DNA from: Algoriphagus ratkowskyi
Lineage (GTDB): Bacteria > Bacteroidota > Bacteroidia > Cytophagales > Cyclobacteriaceae
Direction of reading: 5' to 3'
Assembly (NCBI RefSeq): GCF_002150505.1
Contig: NZ_MSSV01000003.1
Coordinates: forward strand, 1 to 64,000
Length of the DNA stretch: 64,000 nt
The position numbers and the translations under genes were made by a program. Positions 33,515 to 42,700 of this stretch are shown piece after piece. The notes beneath the pieces are model-generated. The model made no database searches. It was not told the origin of the DNA and saw only the letters and a program-made list of their open reading frames with translations. Positions within the stretch are counted from its first letter, which is position 1, and each line of letters starts with the position of its first letter.

Positions 33515-34116
33515 ACGAACGTGGTTTTTCTAAGAAAGCACTCGAAGACTTTGAGCTGATCGATCAGGCTGTACAGCATGAAGATCAGCAGGCGTACGCA
33601 TCCCTGATGAAGCGCTACAAAAAAGCCGTTTATTACATGATCTTAAAAATGATCCGAGATGCAGACGATGCGGAAGATCTTACGATGGAAGCATTTGCCA
33701 AAGCATTCAAAAACCTACATCGCTTTAAAAAAGATTATACTTTTTCCACTTGGTTATTCCGTATTGCTACCAATAACACCATTGATTTTATCCGAAAAAA
33801 GAGACTTAAAACTATGAGTCTAAATACGACCATGTCTGATGATGGAGGCAACTCTGTAACAATAGACGTGCAGGATGATGACAATAATCCGCAGGATGAG
33901 TTCATACGTACCCAGCGGATAGAAATGGTGAGAATCTTCGTGGACAAACTGCCTGCGAAATACCGCAAACTTGTTCAACTACGATATTTCGACGAGCTTT
34001 CTTACGAGGAGATTGCCAAAGAACTTGAAAAACCACTAGGAACTGTGAAAGCACAACTTCACAGATCCCGAGAATTACTTTACGAAATTGCCGCTGGCAA
34101 ACAAAAACACATTTAA
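33505..34116 (+). CDS. ECF-type RNA polymerase sigma factor
   Basis: The call covers 203 residues. The start MEINERGFSKKALEDFELID at 33505 overlaps the glycosyltransferase end by 10 bases in another frame; an earlier Met would extend further into that gene. Region 2 shows YYMILKMIRDADDAEDLTMEAFAKAFKNLHRF and STWLFRIATNNTIDFIRKKR; a 30-residue acidic linker follows (DDGGNSVTIDVQDDD); region 4 has LPAKYRKLVQLRYFDELSYEEIAKEL and PLGTVKAQLHRSRELL, a helix-turn-helix for the -35 element. No anti-sigma gene is adjacent, so control must be by another route. It overlaps rsmG as TAATG. Confidence 0.92.
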   Translation: MEINERGFSKKALEDFELIDQAVQHEDQQAYASLMKRYKKAVYYMILKMIRDADDAEDLTMEAFAKAFKNLHRFKKDYTFSTWLFRIATNNTIDFIRKKRLKTMSLNTTMSDDGGNSVTIDVQDDDNNPQDEFIRTQRIEMVRIFVDKLPAKYRKLVQLRYFDELSYEEIAKELEKPLGTVKAQLHRSRELLYEIAAGKQKHI

Positions 34117-34760
34117 TGAACTCAGGCACTCAGCTAATCCAGTCTTATTTCCCCGACCTTACAGATGGGCAGCTCGCACAGTTCGACCAACTCCAAGAAA
34201 TCTACGATGATTGGAATTCCAAAATCAATGTGATTAGTCGCAAGGATATGGAGCACTTCTATCTGCATCATGTATTGCACTCCCTTGGCATAGTAAAAGT
34301 AATGCCATTTGTACCAGATACGAAGATTCTGGACATCGGAACTGGGGGTGGATTTCCAGGAATTCCTTTGGCGATCATGTTTCCAGAGACACATTTTCAT
34401 TTGGTAGATTCTATCGGGAAAAAGATTACGGTTGTAAAGGATGTGGTGAAGCAATTGAAACTTACCAATGTGGAAGCACAACAAGCAAGAGCGGAGGAAT
34501 TAGTGCGTAAATATGACTTTGTCATCAGTCGTGCAGTGACACGTATGGCTACTTTTTATCCTTGGGTGAAAAATAAGATTCGCAAAGAGGATATCAACGA
34601 ATACCCAAATGGCATTCTGTACTTAAAAGGCGGAGAAGTTGAAGAAGAAATGGAGGAGCTAGACAAATCTTATGTCGTATATCACTTGGAAGATTACTTC
34701 AAAGAAGAATTTTTTGAAACTAAAAAAGTGATTTTTATGCCTTGGGAGGATAAGAGGTAG
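34116..34760 (+). CDS. rsmG: 16S rRNA (guanine-527-N7)-methyltransferase
   Basis: This 214-residue enzyme methylates G527 of 16S rRNA. The opening QSYFPDLTDGQLAQFDQLQEIYDDWNSKINVIS is typical of the family; motif I is KILDIGTGGGFPGIPLAIMFP near residue 70, followed by FHLVDSIGKKITVVKDVV and the FVISRAVTRM motif. Its ATG overlaps the sigma factor stop (TAATG), so translation is probably coupled. The link with the sigma factor is likely just transcript sharing. Confidence 0.95.
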   Translation: MNSGTQLIQSYFPDLTDGQLAQFDQLQEIYDDWNSKINVISRKDMEHFYLHHVLHSLGIVKVMPFVPDTKILDIGTGGGFPGIPLAIMFPETHFHLVDSIGKKITVVKDVVKQLKLTNVEAQQARAEELVRKYDFVISRAVTRMATFYPWVKNKIRKEDINEYPNGILYLKGGEVEEEMEELDKSYVVYHLEDYFKEEFFETKKVIFMPWEDKR

Positions 34761-35439
34761 ATTTTTTTTGAATTTCATTATCTTAAGCCATCCACATAGT
34801 AAATGTATGTGCCAGTACTTCGACCAATCTTTATTAGCTAGGTATTATTAGATTGGTTCTTTTATACCGATTGGCATTATTGAGGTGAAGATATTTAACT
34901 GATTTTTTGTGTCACATATGTAGAAAATCGATTTTTTCAGAAATTACATATCAGAATTGAGCGTTCGTAACTTATTGACTTGTAACTATCTCACAGCTCC
35001 CCCAGTCCATTTACCTAAATAACATTCTTTAACAAATTAGTCAGATGCTTTTAATTAAAAGTTTACTATAATCGTAGTATTAAAACATTCATTAGTGTAG
35101 TAATTAGGTGATTGCGTATTTTTCATAGAAACGCACTATTTGATTAAAAGAATTTTTGGTTTTAATAAGTAGAGAACTTAATGAAGAAGAGTAAAGTAAA
35201 AAACATCTTTATCTAGAAGTTGGGGCTTTACGGTGATATATAATACAGGTGGACTAAGGGTTACAAAAATAATGTACACTCATTTTCAACTTAGCAGTAC
35301 TCATTAATTGTCCATTCAATTCTGAGTCTGTCTTTTTAAATTAAGGATACTTCTCGTAGGGGTGAATTGGTAGTGATTATGGGGTGGGGAGTAGTTTTAG
35401 TCAAAGAAATTATTGTTTAAAACATAAAACTGAAAAAAA
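34761..35439 (+). other. Long AT-rich intergenic region
   Basis: Nearly 680 bases hold no convincing ORF. ACCAATCT (34823-34830) pairs with AGATTGGT (34850-34857) before TCTTTTA, a possible weak terminator for rsmG. The promoter of the outer-membrane barrel gene should lie near the right end, but no clear -33/-7 pair was found. Its length is unusual for this gene-dense window. Confidence 0.35.
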
Positions 35440-38256
35440 ATGAAATTCCTCATTTCATGCCTTCTCCTGGCTGCCATCACTTTTACTTCGCATGCCCAAT
35501 CCAAACTTACTATTCGGGGAGTGGTGAAAGACACTACCAACATCCCGCTCGACTACACCTCTGTGCTACTTCTTAGCCCAAAAGACTCGGCTTTGGTGGC
35601 ATACACTCTGACTAATAAAGACGGAGAGTACCAATTCAAAAACGTAGAAAAGCAACCGTTGCTTATCAAAGCCACCTATATGGGGTACCTCCCCATCCAG
35701 AAAGAACTGGTTCTTCCCGAAACAGGGGACCTGGAAGTGGAAGAGATTCAACTGATGCCGATTTTACAGGAACTCTACGAGGTAGTGGTGAAAGCAGCCA
35801 AAGCACCCTTAATGATGCGAGGCGACACACTTGAGTACGATGCCAGCAAATTCAAAGTACCGCCTGGAGCTACCCTGGAAGAATTGCTCCGCAAGCTGCC
35901 CGGAATACAAATCGACAAGGATGGAAATATAGTTGCACAAGGGCAACAAGTACAGAAAGTAACAGTGGATGGAAGGCGTTTTTTTGGAGGAAACACCAAA
36001 ATGGCCACGCAAAACTTGAATGCAGAGTCAATCAGCAAGCTTCAGCTATATGATGACAAGTCAGAACAGTCCAAGCTTACAGGGGTGGAAGATGGCGTGA
36101 AGGAAAAAACTTTAAATGTTGAGCTGAAGGAAGAAGCTAAAAAAGGAGGTTTTGGCAAGCTTTCAGCTGCAGGGGGTACAGACGGAAGATGGTCTTCAAA
36201 TGCTTCTTTTAATAAATTTGACAAAGTAAACCAATTTTCAGTAATCGGCTATGGTAATAATGTCAACCAATCTGGACTGAGCTGGGATGACCTGCAGGAG
36301 TTTAAAGGGAGTAGTTCTTTCCAATTTGGCGACACTGGGGACTTTGGTTTTAATGGAAGCGGTGGAATGAATTTTATTTCATTTTCCGGTGGGGACAATG
36401 AAGAATCCTTCGAAATCCCCTTCAACAACCTCAATTCTGGCTATTCCAACAATCAAGCTATCGGCATCAATTACAATTACCTGAAGGATAAGAAGGACTT
36501 CAGTAGTAATTACTTCTATAGCCGCAGTGATCAAACGCTAGAGAGCATCAATAGCAGAACAAACTTCCTGCAGGACAATACATCTTTCACTTCCACTGAC
36601 CAAAGCTTACAAAATAACATGGCAGGTCATCATCGGGTAAACCTTCGTTTTCAAAACGAACTAGACAGCGCCAACACCATTACCATTAACGCAAAAGGAA
36701 GGCTAAGCTCACTTACTACATCCTTGGCCAGCCATCAGGAGCTGATTCGCAGTAGCACGGAGCAAAGCCAAATGGACAGGAACAACCAATCGGATAAATG
36801 GTCAGGGGCTTTTCAGGGCACTGCAATTTATAGGCATAAATTCAAGAAAAACGGACGAAACTTTGCTGCAAGTATCAGTGATACGTATAGTAAGGCAGAC
36901 CAAAATGGTATACAAAAATCCGTTGTAGATGTCATGAACTCAACAGACCCAAATACCTATTTCCGAAACTTGGATCAATTGAACGAGGCACTGAATGGCT
37001 CTAACCAAGTAAAGTCAAGCCTACTCTTTGTTGAACCCATCAAAAAAGTATTTTTCTGGGAGACTTTCTACAATTTCAGCCAATCAAAAAGCGAAACAAA
37101 CCGAAAAGTATATGATGTGGAGGCAAGTGATACCCAAGAGCTAAATCCGGAACTCAGTCGATTTTTTGACAACACAATTACTTACAACAGATTCGGTTCC
37201 AGCATTCGATATGCTAACAAAGGCTCTAATTTAAGCGTAGGTTTGGCCGCTTCTAACTACCGATTGAATGGACAGTTTTCAGTGGTAGAAGGTAGTGAGA
37301 TATTAGGCCGAGTGGATAAAAACTACATCAACTTTACCCCTAATGTGTCTTACTGGAAAACAATGAAAGGCAACAAAAATATTAACGCAAGCTATGCTAT
37401 GGGCGTTTCTCCCCCAAATATCGCCGACCTACAGCCATATAAGGACATATCTAATCCATTGTATATACGGGAAGGAAATCCTGATCTAGAGCCCGAAGTA
37501 TCGCATTCTTTCAATACAGGATATAGCATGTATGATCCTGCCACGTTTATAAATTTGCGGTTTTCATTCAATTCCACGTTCTATCAAAATCAAGTAGTTC
37601 AAAATCAAACCATAGACCCAGAAACTTTTGTCACTACCTACAAAGCAGGAAATGTTTCCGGGGGACAGCGTTATTACCCATATCTAGGTTTTGGTTTTCC
37701 CATCGTAAAAACCAAGGCTAACGCGTACTTATCTGCAAATCCGTCTTATTCTAAAAGCCTCTCCCTCATCAACTCAATCGAGACAGAGACCCAAACTTAT
37801 AGCAATAACTTTGGGGTAAATTTAGATCTGACACCTTTAGAATGGCTCAGTCTATATACCGGGTCATCTTTCCGACTTAGCAAAACCAAATACGAACAAA
37901 ATCCATCCCAAAACCAGGACATAATAAATTGGAGTGCTTATAGTAATGTAAACATAAAATTCCCCAAAGATTTTTACTTAGATGTGAAATTCAACTACAG
38001 CCGATATGAAAACGAAAGTTTTGGATTTGATCAGAAAGTACCTATCCTTAATGCATTCGTCTATAAACAAATCGGCGAGGCTAAAAAATGGGAAGTCAGG
38101 CTTTCCGCTTACGACATCTTCAAGCAAAATCAAACCATCAGCCAGTATGCAGGCCAAAATTATGTTTCCACTGGAAGGATTGAAACGCTATCAAGATATT
38201 TCCTGCTCGGAGTGACCTACAATATGCGGGGAGTAGAAGTGAAAAAATACAGATAG
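35440..38256 (+). CDS. Outer-membrane TonB-receptor-like barrel with CarboxypepD_reg domain
   Basis: This 938-residue protein has a signal peptide (MKFLISCLLLAAITFTSHAQ), then a CarboxypepD_reg-like beta domain (LTIRGVVKDTTNIPLDYTSV to about residue 105), a plug-like domain (GATLEELLRKLPGIQIDKDG, then VTVDGRRFFGGN, about 135-185) and a large beta barrel with many alternating aromatic strands. The end, LLGVTYNMRGVEVKKYR, is strand-like. It belongs to the group of barrels encoded beside GLPGLI proteins, as here with the gene at 38557. It lacks an obvious TonB box, and no SusD partner is present, so transport of a small ligand, metal or peptide is possible but unproven. Confidence 0.88.
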   Translation: MKFLISCLLLAAITFTSHAQSKLTIRGVVKDTTNIPLDYTSVLLLSPKDSALVAYTLTNKDGEYQFKNVEKQPLLIKATYMGYLPIQKELVLPETGDLEVEEIQLMPILQELYEVVVKAAKAPLMMRGDTLEYDASKFKVPPGATLEELLRKLPGIQIDKDGNIVAQGQQVQKVTVDGRRFFGGNTKMATQNLNAESISKLQLYDDKSEQSKLTGVEDGVKEKTLNVELKEEAKKGGFGKLSAAGGTDGRWSSNASFNKFDKVNQFSVIGYGNNVNQSGLSWDDLQEFKGSSSFQFGDTGDFGFNGSGGMNFISFSGGDNEESFEIPFNNLNSGYSNNQAIGINYNYLKDKKDFSSNYFYSRSDQTLESINSRTNFLQDNTSFTSTDQSLQNNMAGHHRVNLRFQNELDSANTITINAKGRLSSLTTSLASHQELIRSSTEQSQMDRNNQSDKWSGAFQGTAIYRHKFKKNGRNFAASISDTYSKADQNGIQKSVVDVMNSTDPNTYFRNLDQLNEALNGSNQVKSSLLFVEPIKKVFFWETFYNFSQSKSETNRKVYDVEASDTQELNPELSRFFDNTITYNRFGSSIRYANKGSNLSVGLAASNYRLNGQFSVVEGSEILGRVDKNYINFTPNVSYWKTMKGNKNINASYAMGVSPPNIADLQPYKDISNPLYIREGNPDLEPEVSHSFNTGYSMYDPATFINLRFSFNSTFYQNQVVQNQTIDPETFVTTYKAGNVSGGQRYYPYLGFGFPIVKTKANAYLSANPSYSKSLSLINSIETETQTYSNNFGVNLDLTPLEWLSLYTGSSFRLSKTKYEQNPSQNQDIINWSAYSNVNIKFPKDFYLDVKFNYSRYENESFGFDQKVPILNAFVYKQIGEAKKWEVRLSAYDIFKQNQTISQYAGQNYVSTGRIETLSRYFLLGVTYNMRGVEVKKYR

Positions 38257-38556
38257 TATGGTACGTTGTAAAGGGGCAAGTTCAATAGTCGCAATATCAC
38301 CGAGATGCAAGTCTATAAAACGGGATATTGGATTCTTCCCTTCGCTAACCGTTTGGGCATGATTACTAGTCGTCGTGATATAATTAAAACCAACATTTCA
38401 AGAAATCCATACCAACTAGTTTACCAAAAAAAAGACCGTTGCTTCCTCCCTATTCACCAAGGTATATGTAGTTAAAAAGACAGGTTTCAATGATAGAATA
38501 TTTTGTAAATCCATTCCGCATATTTTGATTCACCCAATTCTTAAATCATCAAAACA
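38257..38556 (+). other. Spacer between barrel and GLPGLI genes
   Basis: Three hundred bases with no clear terminator. A 56-codon frame runs from 38305 to 38475 (starting MQVYKTGYWILPFANRLG), but its composition is not convincing and it resembles nothing I recognise. The two flanking genes may still share a transcript. Confidence 0.3.
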
Positions 38557-39300
38557 ATGAAATTAAAATATCTTAATACTCTTATCCTAATATTAATTTG
38601 CACAGGACTAAGAGCCCAAAATATAGTTGGTGAGGTAGAATACCGATACCGCATTTTCTATGATAAAATCTACTCCAGCCTGCCCCACATTACCCAACAG
38701 GAAAAGGACAGAATTCTACTCACTTGGAGTAATCCTGATGGCTACAGCACCCGGATGAAACTTCAGTTTTGGCCAGAAAAAAGTCTCTATACTTTTGGAG
38801 AACCCTATCAAGTGCAAAGCTACTCTTGGCAAGTAAAAGACTATTTTATTGAAAACAATTTAGAAGACCAGACCTATCTGAAATACATGGATCAGATGGG
38901 CAAAACTTACATTGTTCGTGACAGTCTAAATACTCCAAAATGGAGGGTAATGAACGAGATACGGGATATTCTGGGACACATGTGTATGAAAGCTGTGTCT
39001 GAAGACAGCATTAAAGGCCAAAAGATCACTGCTTGGTTCGCCTCAGATATTCCCGTTCCTATGGGTCCCGAAGAACAATTCGGGCTTCCAGGTTTGATTT
39101 TGGCTTATGACATCAACGACGGAATGCTCATCGTGGAAGCCGAGAAAATCACTTTTGGGGAACCGGAAGAAATCATCACCCTGCCAAAAAAACTAAAAGG
39201 AAGAGAAGTATCGGGTACTAAATATCAGGATATAGTCCGAGAGTTTATCCAATCTTCCATTGATAGCAGGCGAGCATGGATGTGGGAAATAAGATATTGA
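38557..39300 (+). CDS. GLPGLI family secreted protein
   Basis: This 247-residue protein has a signal peptide (MKLKYLNTLILILICTGLRA) and the family-defining segment FGLPGLILAYDINDGMLIVEAEKI near residue 180, with HMCMKAVSEDSIKGQKITAWFASDIPVPMGP before it. GLPGLI proteins (TIGR01200) are restricted largely to Bacteroidota and are usually encoded beside a TonB-receptor-like barrel, as here. They are probably periplasmic or surface partners of that barrel; no biochemical role is established to my knowledge. Confidence 0.9.
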   Translation: MKLKYLNTLILILICTGLRAQNIVGEVEYRYRIFYDKIYSSLPHITQQEKDRILLTWSNPDGYSTRMKLQFWPEKSLYTFGEPYQVQSYSWQVKDYFIENNLEDQTYLKYMDQMGKTYIVRDSLNTPKWRVMNEIRDILGHMCMKAVSEDSIKGQKITAWFASDIPVPMGPEEQFGLPGLILAYDINDGMLIVEAEKITFGEPEEIITLPKKLKGREVSGTKYQDIVREFIQSSIDSRRAWMWEIRY

Positions 39301-39752
39301 GAAGGCGGTAGAAAGCTCGAAAGTAATAAGGTTAGGAAATTGCCAGTAAATGTGCAATCTCCATAAAGTTGTAAGCTTCAAATCTTTAAAAATAAAAAGA
39401 TTTGCTTAGGGGTCAGCCTATCTAAAAAGGATCTTTCATTTTTAGATAGGCGGTAAGTATATAACTCAAACTCAGGTAACACAGCATGGATAACCATCTG
39501 ATCTTTCAAAGAATTTTGAATTTGTTGAGGAAAGCAAATACGTCTTTACTAATTCTGATTTTTATATGGAAATAAGCTTTCTCCTTGAAAGTACCACATA
39601 AAGGAAAATAACTTGTGCAGGTTTAAAGTTACTCTCTCATTATGGGACAAATTTAGAGCTAGATATTTCAATTTTCTCTGACAATTACCTCCACTTCCCT
39701 TGTCTCCTTTCCCAGATTAGCGGTAATTTGAAGTCTCAATTCCCCAAGCTGT
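39301..39752 (+). other. Intergenic region with two adjacent perfect hairpins
   Basis: AAATCTTT and AAAGATTT form a small hairpin near 39380-39402. Directly after it GCCTATCTAAAAA (39416-39428) pairs exactly with TTTTTAGATAGGC (39439-39451), a 13-base stem with a 10-base loop. Neither strand has a T-run after the large stem, so it is not a standard terminator. The remaining 300 bases up to dnaE hold no recognisable feature. Confidence 0.55.
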
Positions 39753-42700
39753 ATGTATTTAATTTTTGATACGGAGACCACCGGTCTTCCCCGCGATTAC
39801 AATGCCCCTATGTCCGATGTGGACAACTGGCCTAGACTTGTTCAGCTGGCATGGCAACTGCATGATGCAAAGGGAAATCTGATTTCGAATCATAATTACA
39901 TCATCCGTCCCGAAGGCTTTACTATCCCTTATAATGCGGAAAAAGTTCACGGAATTTCTACCAAGAGAGCTTTAGCAGAAGGTCACGACCTGAAACAGAT
40001 CCTCGGAATATTTGAAGGAGACGTACAGAAAGCCACTTATTTGGTAGGCCACAATGTAGAGTTTGATGTCAATGTAACAGGGGTGGAGTATTACCGAGCA
40101 GAGGCGACGATGCCGCTGACAGCAAAGCAGCTGGATACCAAAGATATTTCTACAGAGTTCTGCGCACTTCCAGGGGGTAGAGGAGGTAAATTCAAATGGC
40201 CAACTCTTACGGAACTTCACCAGAAACTTTTTGGTAAAGGCTTCGGTGATGCTCACGATGCAGCCTACGACGTAGATGCTACGGCTCGCTGTTTCTTTGG
40301 CTTGATTACCCAAGGAGTACAAGCTCCAGAGACTGGAATTACCATCGCTGAAGTAATCTACGAAGCCCCAAAGCTGGAGGAAGCCAACTTTGCGCAAGCG
40401 AAAGACACGCAGAAAGCTGCAGCCAAAGATGTACTGAAGCAAGCTGGGAAAGCGGACATCTCAGATCTTAAAGACGTTCCTTTTACCCATCTGCACGTCC
40501 ATAGTCAATATTCAGTTTTGCAAGCTACTTGTGAGATTCCTGCCATGGTTGCTCGCGCAAAAGAGTTGGGAATGCCAGCAATTGCGATGACTGATCACGG
40601 GAATATGATGGGCGCTTTCCACTTCGTGAAAGAAGCACTCGCAAAAGATGTCAAGCCGATTTTAGGCTGCGAATTCAATCTTTGCCGAGACAGAAAAAAC
40701 AAATCGAATAAGGATGACGGTTACCAAACTGTTCTCCTTGCAAAAAATAAAGCTGGCTATCACAACCTAGCAAAACTAGCTTCCTACGCCAATATCGAGG
40801 GATTTTACTATTTACCCCGAATTGACAAAGAGCTTTTGGTTCAATACAAAGGTGATCTAATCGCTACTACTGGTGGGCTTTGGGGAGAGATTCCATTCTT
40901 GATTTTGAATGTCGGAGAAACTCAAGCGGAAGAAGCGTTTGTCTGGTACAAAGAGCAATTTGGCGAAGACTTCTATGTAGAACTCAATCGCCACGGCATT
41001 CCTGAAGAAGAGAAAGTAAATGAAGTTCTACTCGAACTTGCGAGGAAGTACGATGTGAAATATTTCGCAGCAAACAACTCTTACTACAGTGAGAAAACCG
41101 ATGCCAAAGCGCATGATGTGTTGCTTTGCGTGAAAGACGGGGAGCTTTACGATAAACCGAAAAAGTATATTGGCAAGCGTGGTCGTGAGTTTCGCTACGG
41201 CTTCCCAAATGATGAATTCTACATCAAAACACCTGATGAGATGAAAAAGCTTTTTGCAGACATGCCAGAAGCTATTGAGTGTACGAATGAGATAACTCAG
41301 AAAATTGAGACGTATAAACTAGCACGTGAAGTACTACTTCCTGCTTTTGAAATCCCTGAACAATTCATCCATGCTGAAGATGAAGTCGATGGTGGAAAAC
41401 GTGGAGAAAATGCCTACCTCAGACATTTAACATATGAAGGTGCAAAGAAACGTTATCCAGAAATCACTCCAGAAATAGAAGAACGCTTAGACTTTGAGCT
41501 AGCCACAGTAAAAAATACTGGTTATCCAGGTTACTTCTTGATTGTTCAAGACTTTATAGCAGAGGCAAGAAAAATGGGGGTTTCTGTTGGCCCAGGTCGT
41601 GGGTCGGCAGCAGGATCGGCAGTTGCATATTGTACGGGCATCACCAATATTGATCCCATCGCATATAACCTGCTTTTTGAGAGATTCTTGAATCCAGATC
41701 GAGTATCTATGCCAGATATTGACATTGACTTTGATGATGAAGGTCGTCAGTCTGTGATCGATTATGTAATCAAAAAATACGGCTCAAATCAAGTAGCGCA
41801 GATAATCACATACGGTACGATGGCAGCAAAATCTGCTATTCGAGATACCGCCAGAGTATTAAATCTCCCACTCGCAGAGGCAGGACGATTAGCCAATTTG
41901 GTGCCTGACATCAAGCTGAAAGCACTTTTTGCCTTACAGGGAAATCGCGCTGCTATCTCAGAGAAATTAAAGGGTCAAGGTGAAATGATTGCCAAGGCAG
42001 ATGAATTGATTAAGATTTCCAAAGGTCAAGACGAAGCAGCCAAAACTATCCTACAAGCGACAATGCTCGAAGGATCTGTTCGAAACCTTGGAATCCACGC
42101 ATGCGGTGTGATCATCACTCCTGATGATATTACTAACTATGTCCCGGTCGCATTGGCGAAAGATTCAGACATGGTATGTACGCAGTTTGACAACTCTGTG
42201 GTAGAATCTGCAGGCCTGTTGAAAATGGACTTTTTAGGTTTAAAGACACTTACGCTTATCAAAACGGCGATCAGAATTGTGAAGGAAAGGCATGGTATCG
42301 AGCTTGACGCCGATCATTTCCCTATTGATGATGTGAAGACTTATGAACTTTTCCAGCGTGGTGAGACGGTCGGTATTTTCCAGTATGAATCTGCCGGAAT
42401 GCAGAAATACATGCGTGAACTTAAGCCTACTGTTTTTGCGGATTTGATTGCCATGAATGCGTTATACCGCCCAGGTCCTATCGCCTATATTCCTTCTTTT
42501 GTCAAAAGAAAACATGGAACTGAAGAGATCCAATACGATCTGGAGGACATGAAGGAATACTTAGAGGAAACCTACGGTATTACGGTTTATCAAGAGCAAG
42601 TGATGCTTTTGTCCCAAAAACTTGCAGGTTTCACCAAAGGTGAGGCGGATGTTTTGCGTAAGGCAATGGGTAAAAAGCAGAAGGACGTATTGGATAAGAT

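Noticed and set aside
38305..38475. 56-codon frame between the barrel and GLPGLI genes
   Set aside because: Composition is weak and there is no start-site or terminator support, unlike the 56-residue gene at 46933-47103.
39972..40442. 156-codon frame opposite dnaE
   Set aside because: It lies fully inside the conserved exonuclease and linker coding region of dnaE and has an unlikely Cys/Phe-rich composition.
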